The notes: a model not told the origin generated them from the sequence alone. 64,000 nt of DNA from Forficula auricularia (GCA_024734495.1 JALMQS010000099.1:102702019-102766018), one strand, 5' to 3'. Positions 53,555 to 63,770 are shown, counted from the first letter of the stretch. A program made the numbers and translations.

Positions 53555-53800
53555 CTATTGGAATCAATATTAAAATTGGTATATAAGATCAGCTTGGTGG
53601 AATAGAAATAATGTGAATAATCGGCGAAATTTTGTAAATTGTAGTAAGTTTTTATGAAATTATATTAAGTTTGCTTTTTCACTGTGTTAAAAACTTTTGG
53701 ACGCGCTATTTCATAGATCGAGATAGAAGAATGGTGCATTAGCAAAGCAGAGACAAGCTTGAGTAGTTGAGAGAGACTCCGCGAGATGGCCGACAAGAGC
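53555..53800 (-). promoter_or_regulatory. candidate noncoding first exon and promoter region (minus strand)
   Basis: A block of mixed composition in otherwise AT-only DNA ends, on the minus strand, at a strong donor (CCAATAG then GTAAGTCG, junction 53555/53554). It reads through CATCTCGCGGAGTC and related GC-richer sequence. It could splice to the acceptor at 47258 as a rasputin leader exon. No coding frame is convincing. Confidence 0.35.
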
Positions 53801-54769
53801 GTGTTTTTGTTTAAAAAATAGAGGAAAAATATCTTAATTTAAAACTGAATAGCTATACTGTTTCTGATAATATCCATTTTTCATTTAAAGATATATACCG
53901 GGTGAGTTTTTTTTTTATCTTGAGACAGTCTTATAACTCAAAAACAGTGCATTAAATGAAAAAAAGTTTCAAATAAAAGATTATTTTTATCAGGGGGAAA
54001 CTAAACTATGCTATTGTTTGTCGACCTAAAGCAACCTTTCAAGGATATTTCGAGATCAAGTTCTGTTTTTTAAATGGAAACCTGTTTTTCTTTACATATT
54101 CTTAATAAAAAAAACTGAACAACTTTCATTAGAACTATTTTTTTATACGACGTCAAATAAAAAAAATATTAAATCAATTTGATCTAAAAAAAAAAATATA
54201 TATTATTTTTAACAATTATTCAACTTAATTATCAAATAATAATGATCAAATAATTAATTATTAAATCGAAAAGTTACAACAATGAAAATAAGTGCTTATA
54301 ATGATCTTAAAACTTAATTATACACAGATTTAAGAGATGCTTTTCTATACTTATTAGAACTACTTAAAATTCTTGAGATTAAAAAAGTTTATTTCTCCTC
54401 TCAATCCAGTAGATAGTTATATTGTATTATCATAATTATAAAAATGGAGCATTTTTGTTGAAGAATTGAAATGGTCTTAATTTATACTCTGGAATGTCCC
54501 AAAACAGTGTCGCAAAATTATTAAATTATTTATTTGATAATTAAGTTGATTAATTGTTAAAAATAATTATTAAGATTTTTTGAGATCTAATAATTGATTT
54601 AATATTTTGTTTATTTGATGTCGGATAAAAAAATAGTTCTAATGAAAGTTGCTCAGTTTTTCTTGTAGGAGACGGACTGGTATAAATATACAATTGGATG
54701 TTGATGAAGGCAGTCCAAGGTGGTTGTAAAAAAATATGACTATATCAGTTTTATTATTTTACATTTATT

Positions 54770-54816
54770 CGATAACCGACGTTTCGGAGATTTACTCTCT
54801 CCTTCATCAGGGTAAC
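54770..54816 (-). ncRNA. hammerhead ribozyme-like motif, core and stem I intact
   Basis: GTTACC, CTGATGA (54810-54804), A, stem II GGAGA-loop-TCTCC, GAAA, C, GTC (54780-54778), GGTTATCG. Stem I pairs GUUACC with GGUUAU (three Watson-Crick, mismatch, two more). All catalytic core bases are present; stem III is only A-CG-U, so activity would need a dimer. Confidence 0.7.
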
Positions 54817-55020
54817 GAAAAGTCAATGAAAGTATATCAACTCATAATTATTTCCTGTCTCCTTTGACAATGCCAAAAAAAAACATTATATAATTTCATC
54901 TCGATAGAATATTAATCATCAATTGCTTTTTCTATCGAGATGAAATTTTATAATATTTTCTTGGCATTGTCAAAGTAGACAGGAAGTAATTATGAGTTGA
55001 TATACTTTCATTGACTTTTC

Positions 55021-55069
55021 GTTACCCTGAAGAAGGAGAGAGTAAATCTCCGAAACGTCGGTTATCGAA
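55021..55069 (+). ncRNA. hammerhead ribozyme-like motif, inverted mate
   Basis: GTTACC, CTGAAGA (55027-55033), A, GGAGA-loop-TCTCC, GAAA, C, GTC (55057-55059), GGTTATCG. Differs from its mate only at N7 (A for U), the one position of the box that is free to vary. Confidence 0.7.
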
Positions 55070-55146
55070 TAAATGTAAAATAATAAAACTGATAGTCTTA
55101 TTTTTTACAACCACCTTGGACTGCCTTCATCAACATCCAATTGAAC

Positions 55147-55860
55147 AAATAAATATTTTGAAAATAGATAATGATACAAGTTGTCTTGGAGATGAAATTA
55201 GCTAAATAAAAATAAAAAAGTAAATATTTACGAAAAACTTTTTTCAATAAATTTTAGAAAAACAATTTATATCTGGCCTTTTGTTAATTGAATTTAATAT
55301 TTCGATTATTACTAAAAATTCTAAAATCTTAATATTTTAGAAATAATCGAAATTGTAAATAACAAATTCAATTAGCAAGACGTGTAGATAGTTTTTCTAA
55401 AATTTATTAAAAATTTTTAGACAAGATGTTTTTTTGGAAATATTTGATTTTTATATAAAGTAATTTCATTTCCAAAACAACCTGTATCATTATCTATTTT
55501 TAAAATATACATTTGTTTATAGTTGCTAATTTTTATGAATAAGATATGAGGTAACATAGACACAAAAAAAAAAAAAAAAAAAAAAAATTCAGGTGAATTA
55601 TGAACATCCTCCTTTTTTGAAGTAGGTTAAAAAACAAACATATTTGGGCGATTATTTTTAGTAGGGGGGATATAAGCACAATGGATTGGAAACGTTCCGG
55701 CTAGTATGTGTGTATCCATATAGAGATTTGAGTGGTACAGTCACGTTAAAAAAACATAACCTAAAATTTTAGTTCCGTTCATATTTATAGACTGGTTACG
55801 AGGCTAAAACTTTTTGTGTGGATTGTCGCGAAAGAACCTCCTCCAAAATGAAAACATTTT
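55147..55860. other. AT-rich region, no gene
   Basis: Includes an inverted pair around AAATTCTAAAATCTTAATATTTTAG (55300-55350), a poly-A run (55565-55587) and nothing recognisable otherwise. Confidence 0.5.
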
Positions 55861-55861
55861 G

Positions 55862-56042
55862 TTTTGCCGAGAGTAGCAGAGTTGTTGGATTCATAAAAAG
55901 TAATCAATGAGGTTGTCCACTCTGCTTGATTCAAATAAACATATGTATAATATATAAAATATATTTGTTATACGCACATGTAAATGTTTATTTGCATCAA
56001 ACAGAGGACAACCTCATTGATTTCTCTTTATGTATAAACAAA
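55862..56042. mobile_element. fold-back with AGCAGAG/CTCTGCT hairpin
   Basis: GCCGAGAGTAGCAGAG, GTTGTTGGATTCAT, ATCAATGAGGTTGTCC, ACTCTGCTTGATTC, with the inverted copy ACAGAGGACAACCTCATTGA at 56000. Closing stem at 55875-55881 and 55920-55926. Confidence 0.8.
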
Positions 56043-56113
56043 TTAACAAATGTAATATTCAGTTGGATAGAATCAAATAATAACTTGTGTAATTAAAATT
56101 AAAGGTTGCTTAC

Positions 56114-56305
56114 TTGAATAATTTATTTCGATAGACTGAAATACGAGGTCCTTAATTAAAAATCTGGAACGCACTAGAAATACGAGGTCCTTGATCAAAA
56201 ATCTGGAAGGAACGAGTCTTGACGATAAGCCAAACAAACGTTTTATGATTTTACTTGGCTGTCTGGCCTTATATATAAACCAAAATTTTGGGTGGAGGAG
56301 GTACT
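56114..56305 (-). promoter_or_regulatory. candidate TATA-type promoter and first exon (minus strand), left of the hAT insertion
   Basis: On the minus strand TATATATAAGGCC at about 56280-56268 is followed by GC-richer sequence with a two-copy 36-bp tandem repeat (AAATACGAGGTCCTT), ending at a donor-like TTCAA/GTAAGC (56114/56113). The hAT element at 56306-60030 splits this block from a CCAAT- and GC-box-like stretch at 60039-60130. The target gene is unknown; rasputin is downstream in the right direction. Confidence 0.35.
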
Positions 56306-56817
56306 CAGTGTTGCCAACGATTTGATTTATAAAACCGCTAGATCGGTCTTCCAAAATAGCTAGAAACCGCCAGATTTCCGATCCTAGCGCCATCTAGCGG
56401 TAGACTTAAAAAGTGAACAATTGCTCCCACAAGAAATGCATTGAGAATAATTTTTCTATGTGATTTAAATTTACTTATCACAATTTTTTTTACTAAATAA
56501 ACTTTTTTCCCTTTAATAATAATAATAATACTCGATGATGAATAAAAATAATATGGTATTTAAAAAAAATTATTAATAAATTAGAAAACTGCAATACAAA
56601 ATAATTTTAATTAGAGAGACAAATTTACTATGTGCATATTATTAATTTATTTTATTAAATATAGGATTCCAACAAATTTTATAGGTGGAATTTATTTATA
56701 TTTAACAAAGTTTCATTAAAGAGTCGGGCAGCTTTTACTAGTTCTTTTATTTAAAATATAAATATACAATAATATAAAAAAGAAAAAATATTTACTTATT
56801 GATTGTTTTATAATTAA

Positions 56818-58450
56818 ATAAACTGCAACGGATCGTTGCTAAACTTTATCCAAATTCATTTGAAATATTAATATGTTTGTTCCTTTATTATTAATCAGAT
56901 ATCAGTTGCAATTTGTAGTTCATATTGACATTAATTCAAAAATAATTCTCATTTAATAGTCGAGGAATAACCATTCTACATTGGATTTTTGACATTTCGG
57001 TTATTATTGTAACCATTGCTGAAGAAACCAATAAAAACCGAAACGTCAAAATTCAATATAGAATGGTTATTCCTCAAGTATCAGATGAGAATCAATCGCT
57101 ACTTTTGATTTTAACTCGATTCCTCTATGTCTTCAGCAATGGTTACCAATAAAAACCGAAACGTCAAAAATCCAATATAGAATGGTTATTCCTCAAGTAC
57201 TAGATGAGAATCAATCGCTATTTTTGGTTTAAAGTCGATTCCTCTATGTCTTCAGCAATGGTTATCAATAAAAACCGAAATGTCAAAAATTCAATATAGA
57301 ATGGTTATTCCTCAAGTACTAGATGAGAATCAATCGCTATTTTTGGTTTAAAGTCGATTCCTCTATGTCTTCAGCAATGGTTACCAATAAAAACCGAAAC
57401 GTCAAAAATCCAATATAGAATGGTTATTCCTCAAGTACTATATTGTTAGGTGTGGTGCAGGGGAGGGGCTGCTGGTTGGCATTTGGCCCCTCCAGATTCG
57501 CGTGTCCGAATCCGTTCGCTTCCTCAGTCGAATCGAGTCGCTTTAATTATAGCATGGGTGAATATATTTCACTCATGCAAAAGCGACTCAACGATCCGAC
57601 TGAGTCATCTAGCGGCCGTGTCTCAAGGCTCGAGGCACATGAGCAAGAGCTGGCCGCTACACCACACCCTTTGTTTCTTGTGTGATTGCCGATTACCGAC
57701 TAAGTCAGCCGGGCAAGGCTCTATCCACCTAGCTGGCGGGTCAAGAGGCTGCTTGCTTTGCAATCACGTCGGGCGGTCACCAATTATTGTTAGGTGTGGT
57801 GCAGGGGAGGGGCTGCTGGTTGGCATTTGGCCCCTCCAGATTCGCGTGTCCGAATCCGTTCGCTACCTCAGTCGAATCGAGCAGCTTTAATTATAGCATG
57901 GGTGAATATATTTCACTCATGCAAAAGCGACTCAACGATCCGACTGAGTCATCTAGCGGCCGTGTCTCAAGGCTCGAGGCACATGAGCAAGAGCGGGCCG
58001 CTACATACTAGATGAGAATCAATCGATATTTTTGGTTTAAAGTCGATTTCTCTATGTCTTCAGCAATGGTTACAAATAAAAACCGAAACGTCAAAATTCC
58101 AATATAGAATGATTATTCCTCAAGTACTAGATGAGAATCAATAGCTATTTTTGGTTTAAAGTCGATTTCTCTATGTCTTCAGCAATGGTTACTAATAAAA
58201 ACCGAAACGTCAAAAATCCAATATAGAATGATTATTCCTCAAGTACGAGATGAGAATCAATCGCTATTTTTGGTTTAAAGTCGATTTCTCTATGTCTTTA
58301 GCAAAGGTAACGGATAAGAAAACAACGCAGTTGCTATGGTTACTCATAAAAATTTCTCCCAAATTTTTAGCATTTTACAGAGAGAAGCCTATCCATTCTT
58401 ACTTAAGCAAGGCTAAATGAGCTATATTAAAACTTTCAAATGAATAAATT
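56818..58450. mobile_element. minisatellite-containing element, copy 2 (reverse), 119-bp units
   Basis: Hairpin end CTGCAACGGATCGTTGC at 56821, then units of exactly 119 bp (CCGAAACGTC at 57156, CCGAAATGTC at 57275, next at 57394), and the GAAGCCTATCCATTCTTACT end at 58384. Interrupted by the LTR miniature at 57441-58005. Confidence 0.75.
57441..58005. mobile_element. TRIM/SMART-like miniature LTR retrotransposon, 5-bp TSD
   Basis: Two direct 221-bp repeats (57441-57661 and 57785-58005), starting TATTGTTAGGTGTGGTGCAG and ending GGCCGCTACA, about 98% alike, around a 123-bp interior. Flanking duplication TACTA (57436-57440, 58006-58010). GC-rich compared with the host. No coding; the frames in it are chance. 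Confidence 0.85.
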
Positions 58451-58484
58451 TTTAAAGAATTTAAAAAATTAAAAAAAGTACTCT

Positions 58485-59045
58485 CTTACTCTAGAGTAAA
58501 GTACTTTAAAATATAATTTTTACTAAAAACTTTATTTAACCTTTTTTGTGGTCTCCAAGGTACTTAATTAGGATATTAAATTTCATCAAAATTGGTTAAG
58601 TCATTTTCAAGATATTTCGAAAAAACTAAAAAGTACTGTATTAAAGTACTAATGTTTGTGGGACGATATGTACCAAAAACTAATCAGCGCTTCATTTTGT
58701 TAAAAGAATGCCATGTTTTCAATTTCATTTCAATCGGTGCAACGGTGTGTAAAAAATCGTGGGCCAAAAAAACGATAACATACATACATCCATCCATACA
58801 TACATACATCCATCCATCGCACTAAATGAAAAAATCGCACTTTTTGGCATCTCGACGAGACCCCATGTAATTTTTGGCAAAACCGTCACGTGCTAAAAAT
58901 TCAACCTAATTGAATACTACAATTTGTGACTTTAATTGAGTCCATGGGTTCCGTAGTCTTTACCTGAGGACCCTTTGAAGCCACGCTTGCCACGAGAGCG
59001 ATTACAATACTTTACCCATAGCTTTGCATTGGATAAAGTAAAAAT
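58485..59045 (+). mobile_element. LINE 3' end fragment (same 3' UTR as 20684-20900)
   Basis: AGTACTTTAAAATATAATTT, GTGGGACGATATGTACC, (CATA/CATC)n, TCTCGACGAGACCCCATGTA, end GCATTGGATAAAGTAAAAA. Twin of 62872-63410. Confidence 0.8.
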
Positions 59046-59154
59046 AAAAATCTATTAAAAAACAATCTTAAAAACGTTTACAATAATATATACAAGAAAT
59101 AAATAGGATATCTACTAAAAAATTTAATTTAATTTAATATACAAAAATAATAAA

Positions 59155-59225
59155 ATGGCTCGATTTTTAATCATAGACGAAACAACAGACATATCTACTA
59201 AAAAATTTAATTTAATTAAACAGTT
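59155..59225 (+). pseudogene. hAT transposase scrap
   Basis: Frame MARFLIIDETTDISTKKFN: the DE(S/T)TDIS motif holding the first catalytic Asp of hAT transposases. It lies inside the hAT element, which supports its class. Confidence 0.7.
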
Positions 59226-60038
59226 TTTTAACCCATTACACAGTACAATTTGAAAAAATGAATAGTACATTCGAATAAAAGCTCGCGGCAGCACTGTTAA
59301 TGATATTTACAAAAAGTTTTCAGTCTAAGCCAAATGGTAAATGAGAGAGAATTAATTCTGTCTTTCTGTTCTAAATGCATTAATTTATCGTAAATCAGAC
59401 AAATCTACGGTTTTCATAATATGTGTTTAAAAATTGTTAATAACCCATTGATATGTTTATTTGATTTTTAACTTTTTCTTACAATTATACCTGATTTAAA
59501 AACTATATATTAGGTATTTTTATAATATATATTTAAATTCCTTCCCTGGGTTATACATTATAAATTATAATTTTGTTAAGGGAGAATGGTGTAAGTTCTT
59601 GTAAAACATTTTAAATAAAGTAAAGAAATTTTCTTTAGAAACTTTTTAAAATTTAAAATACTAAGTAGGACAACGACTAACTAAATCCCCTAGATTAGTC
59701 GTTTAGGGGATTCTATGTTAAACTAAAATAAAGAGCGCGCGCTATATTTAAATTTAATTTTCAAAATATAATATAAGAGAGTAGAAAAGAAGATACGACA
59801 GAGTGCCAAGTGTCAACAGTAATTTTGTTAATGTTGAAAATGTATTGTTAATAGAGGAATTTCGCTTAAAAAATGAATTTAACTTGATTTGTAAAAAAAG
59901 CCAGAAATCCCGCCAGAAATGTTTGAAAAAAAGCCAGATTTCCCGCTAGGCGCCAGATGAGATTTCTTCAAGCTAGATTGAGTAAAAAATAGCCAGATCT
60001 AGCGGGAAAACCGCTAAATTGGCAACCCTGGAGGTACT

Positions 60039-60130
60039 CTTTTGGTGAAAAATCATGATAGATGTCGCATATAGCATACTCCAACGACCGACCAATCAGA
60101 TAGAAAGTGGGCGTGGCACAAGTGCCGCTT
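60039..60130 (-). promoter_or_regulatory. CCAAT/GC-box-like block
   Basis: Minus strand GCCACGCCCACTTTC and CTGATTGGTCGGTCG. Before the hAT insertion it would have lain about 30-120 bp upstream of the TATA-like site at 56280. Confidence 0.35.
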
Positions 60131-60710
60131 ATTCCAAACCAAATGAATTATAAATTTTTATAATTTTTCTAATTAATATAACAAGAATAATTGGCATATC
60201 AATGAGAATTGTTTTGACCGCACCTATTTGAAAAATCGCGAGACTACTGCGGATTACGCTATTGGACTCTGCGAGTCTCAAATCAACCAAGAAGAAAAAG
60301 ATGTGATCCACTTAGCTACAATCCAACGTCGATTTCGTGTAGAACTGCTAGACATTCGGATGGATCACCAAGTGAAATCTGAAATCTCAGATGTTATATA
60401 TTTAATCTCCCAGTCCAGAGCGCTCAGTCTATTAGCATGTATGTTAGATGCTTGCCATAAATTAAGACTCCGTAGACTTCAATAGCGTAATCCGCAGTAG
60501 TCTCGCGATAAATATCTTTTCAAATAAGCGCGGTCAAAACAATTCTAATTGATATAGCAATTATTCTTTGTTATATTAATTAGAAAAATTATAAAAATTT
60601 ATTTAAAATCATTATTTCAAGTTAAAAATATATAAGTTCAAATATTATTTTCACTCAATATTTGACAAAAATTCCATACAGTTGATTCGCGATTGAATCA
60701 AATGTAGAAA
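60131..60710. mobile_element. CGCGAGACTACTG inverted-repeat family, fullest copy
   Basis: Arms 60165-60275 and 60475-60600: AATTGTTTTGACCGC, ATCGCGAGACTACTGCGG, ATTACGCTATTGG and complement. Outer GATTCGCGATTGAATCAAA at 60680. Confidence 0.8.
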
Positions 60711-60894
60711 ACATTAGATCAAATGAATTATGATTCTATTTTATATTTTCACTTGAAATTTTTGAGTAATAACCGTAAAATCAAGTTGTATAATATATAT
60801 TATATTTTTTTAATCTTATATATATTCTAACTTATAACTAGTCTGGTTGCTTAATACATTATCTTTCTTTCTATTATTATATTTTTGTCAATTT

Positions 60895-62127
60895 AAAACT
60901 AAATCAAATAATACATAGTCAAATTGTGCTCAATTGGGACTCAATAGGGAAAGTTTTGGGGTAGTTCTGATTTTTTGAAAATATGTTTTTTGGGGCGCTG
61001 AATCCAAATATGAGGTCTCCCGCCAAAATTTCGTGATGCAACATTGTAGAAAAATGAAACCAAATGTGAAAATTTCCATTTTTTGACGGGTTTTCTCTTA
61101 TAACTCGAAACTACTTATAAGTATCTTTTTTATAGACTTAGTACCTTTGTAATCTCTTAGATTTTATTAAGATAGTTAAGTTAGTTGTTCCGCCAAATGC
61201 GTTTTCTTAGGATTTTTTTGAAATTTAGATAGATTATTATTTAAATACTTCTACATCGATTGGTGGCAAAACGAAATTTATGAACAATATAGTTCCGGAG
61301 ATTTTAAATTTCAAAAATAGAGTTTTTCAGGCTCTTTAACATTGCACTATACGGGATATCGGAAAATTTACATACATATTTAATTATAATTAAGAAACCC
61401 TTCTTACGATTGTTATAAAAAACTGAACCAACATTAAACAATAACCAATACATATTTTAAGACAATTCTGATTCATAGTTACAACACAGTTTCTAAAATA
61501 ATAAGGAATAAATAATGAAAAATGTATAAAAAATTTAGACAAAAAACAATTTGGCAACAGCGCATTTATTTAATCAGCGAAAGATGTATAAAGCGCGCAT
61601 ACGCTAGATTTTTTCAAAATTATAATTTTCATAAGGTGTAACGTAGACGTTGATTACATTTGTTAAAAAATAACAAAACGATTTTTATAGAAATTTAAAA
61701 TGTATTTTATCTGTCATTTTAAAATAAAAATAGGTATTCAATTTCTTACAAATGGTGTCAAATTTGTCAAATGAGCACGGGATTGGCTAGAATTGGTACA
61801 TAAACAGCAAAAAGTTTTGGGCTTATGAACTATGAATCCTTATTGTCTGTTCTATATACTCTAGCATTAACTTTTGCTAGTATTGTCGCGAAACAGCTAC
61901 CTTAAAACGAAATCAAATAATATACAGCAAATTGTGTTCAATTGGGTCCCTATGGGAAAATTTTGGGTTAGTTCTGATTTTTTGCATATATATGTTTTTT
62001 GGGGCGCTGAATCCAAATCTGAGGTCTCCCACCAAAATTTCGTGACGCAACATTGTAGAAAATGAAACCAAAGGTGAAAATTTCCATTTTTTGAGGGGTT
62101 TTCTCTTATAACTCGAAAACTATCAAC
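60895..62127. repeat. 215-bp direct repeats flanking TIR element family C, copy 3
   Basis: AAATCAAATAATACATAG, TTTTTTGGGGCGCTGAATCC and CCATTTTTTGACGGG at 60900-61115 recur at 61912-62127. Between lies family C copy 3 (61165-61907; TTAGTTGTTCCGCC to CGCGAAACAGCTACCTTAAA). Confidence 0.8.
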
Positions 62128-62209
62128 TTTTCGTAAATAACCTTCCTATTCAAAATGAAAGTTCATAAAATTTCCTACAACTTTAATTTTTAGGTTTTTT
62201 TTAGACTAA

Positions 62210-62560
62210 CGACAAGCGGTTGCTCCAAATTTCCGACCTCGGCAGCCTCCCGCCGAATCACCCAAAAACTCGCACTTTTTTCGATATTTTTCCCATTTTC
62301 ACCATGAAGGAACACGTTTCCGACAAAGTAGATTAAATTTCTTACAATTTAAACAAAGTTTTATTCTTGGATAAATGGTAATACGTGCCGCAATGACGCA
62401 AAAAATCGCAATTTTTCCTTTATAAAATGAAACCACTCATCCTAGAAACTTGATTCCCATCTCATACTCTAGGAAATTTTGTTGACTTGAACGTTTACTT
62501 GTACCACTTTTTTGTTAAAACTCTTAGATTTATAGATATCCAGGATTCTCCATAACTATC
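62210..62560. mobile_element. fragment of TIR element family B
   Basis: CACCATGAAGGAACACGTTT, GGTAATACGTGCCGCAATGA, CTCATCCTAGAAACTTGATT as at 10900-11150 and 19620-19900. Confidence 0.7.
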
Positions 62561-62624
62561 GAATAATCATTACCAATTTATCTTATTGTAAAATACTTTA
62601 TACTATACTAAGTAATAGAAAACA

Positions 62625-62825
62625 GCTTCCTCTTTGATTTTCAAATTACCACTTGTTTGTAACTCAATTAGAACTCGAGTCATAACTAAAAAAGTAAGAC
62701 CATATGTTTTGATATATGTTTATTATCCTTTATAATCACGGAGTTTTAGTTTTTTAGTTATAACTCGAGTTCTAATTGAGCTAAAAAACAAGGCAAGGCG
62801 TAATTTGAAAATGAAAGAGGAGGCC
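62625..62825. mobile_element. 195-bp fold-back MITE
   Basis: CCTCTTTGATTTTCAAATTAC with CTCAATTAGAACTCGAGTCA at the left is mirrored by GAACTCGAGTTATAAC (complement) and TTTGAAAATGAAAGAGG at the right. Confidence 0.8.
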
Positions 62826-62871
62826 GTTGCTAAACTTTATCCAAATTCATTTGAAATATTAATATGTTCTT
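62825..62871. mobile_element. end fragment of the minisatellite element
   Basis: GCCGTTGCTAAACTTTATCC and TTTGAAATATTAATATGTTC, as at 56830-56880. Confidence 0.65.
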
Positions 62872-63412
62872 GAGTAAAGTACTTTAAAATATAATTTTAC
62901 TAAAAACTTTATTTAAGCTTTTTTGTAGTCCCCAAGGTACTTAATTAGGATATTAAATTTCATCAAAATTGGTTAAGTCATTTTCAAGATATTTAGAAAA
63001 AACTAAAAAAAGTACTGAAATAAAGTACTAATGTTTGTGGGTCGATATGTACCAAAAACTAATCAGCGCTTCATTTTGTTAAAAGAATGCTAGGTTTTCA
63101 ATTTCATTTCAATCGGTGCAACGGTGTGGAAAAAATCGTGGGCCAAAAAAACGATAACATCCATCCATCCATCCATCCATCCGCACGCACTAAATGAAAA
63201 AATAGCACTTTTTGGCCTCTCGACGAGACCCCATGTAATTTTTGGCAAAACCGTCACGTACTAAAATTCAACCTAATTGAATACTACAATTTGTGACTTT
63301 AATTGAGTCCATGGGTTCCGTAGTCTTTACCTGAGGACCCTTTGAAGCCACGCTTGCCCCGAGAGCGATTACAATACTTTACCCATGCTTTGCATTGGAT
63401 AAAGTAAAAAGG
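62872..63412 (+). mobile_element. LINE 3' end fragment, second copy
   Basis: Nearly identical to 58485-59045, with (CCAT)n at 63160-63183 and the same GCATTGGATAAAGTAAAAA end. Confidence 0.8.
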
Positions 63413-63592
63413 GAAAGGGCGGAGACAGATCTACGATGGGCTAGGGAGTCTAGAGTGTCAGTTAATGTAGGATCGCCTATCAGTCTGATAGCTCGCCTCT
63501 GAATTGCGTCTAAGGTATTAAGAGAATACTTGGAGGCCCCTCTCCACAAATGCGAGCAATATTCAAGACAGGGGCGAATTTGTTTATCTTAG
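63413..63592 (-). pseudogene. LINE RT C-terminal fragment
   Basis: Minus strand: CLEYCSHLWRGASKY-like, TLDAIQRRAIRLIGDPTLTD-like sequence, closest to 55-1017. Joined head to tail with the plus-strand 3' UTR fragment, so a rearranged LINE. Confidence 0.7.
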
Positions 63593-63770
63593 TTTTAGAA
63601 AATATAACTAAAAAACATGGTTCAAACTTATGATATGATTTTATTATATACAATAATTTTACAGATAAGGTAATATGAAATAGTAATTAAGGAAATAATT
63701 TGAAATATTAGATTTCAAAGGGTTATAAAATCCAAGATATCAATATTGTTTAATTTATATTTTTCCACAA

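Larger units (their letters stand above)
54671..55146. mobile_element. hammerhead-bearing fold-back P3
   Basis: Arms share AATTGGATGTTGATGAAGGC, AGTCCAAGGTGGTTGT, TTTATTCGATAACC and GTCAATGAAAGTATATCAAC, TTTCATCTCGATAGA; centre near 54920. Left terminal hairpin GGACTG/CAGTCC (54674-54716); the right arm stops before the closing strand. It has the best-preserved hammerhead pair. Confidence 0.9.
56306..60030. mobile_element. 3.7-kb hAT element with exact 8-bp TSD and nested insertions
   Basis: TIRs CAGTGTTGCCAAC and TTGGCAACCCTG; target duplication GAGGTACT at 56298-56305 and 60031-60038. Sub-terminal CGCTAGATC/CCGCTA repeats at both ends. A transposase scrap is at 59155-59220; the rest is replaced by a minisatellite element (56818-58450) and a LINE 3' fragment (58485-59045). 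Confidence 0.9.

Noticed and set aside
57443..58015. Frames beginning MLGVVQGRGCWLAFGPSRFA, present twice
   Set aside because: They are the 221-bp terminal repeats of the miniature LTR element; the frame repeats only because the DNA does.
57000..58300. CCGAAACGTC in each 119-bp unit as further hammerheads
   Set aside because: No CTGANGA box at the right distance and no stem II; only the GAAACGTC string is shared.
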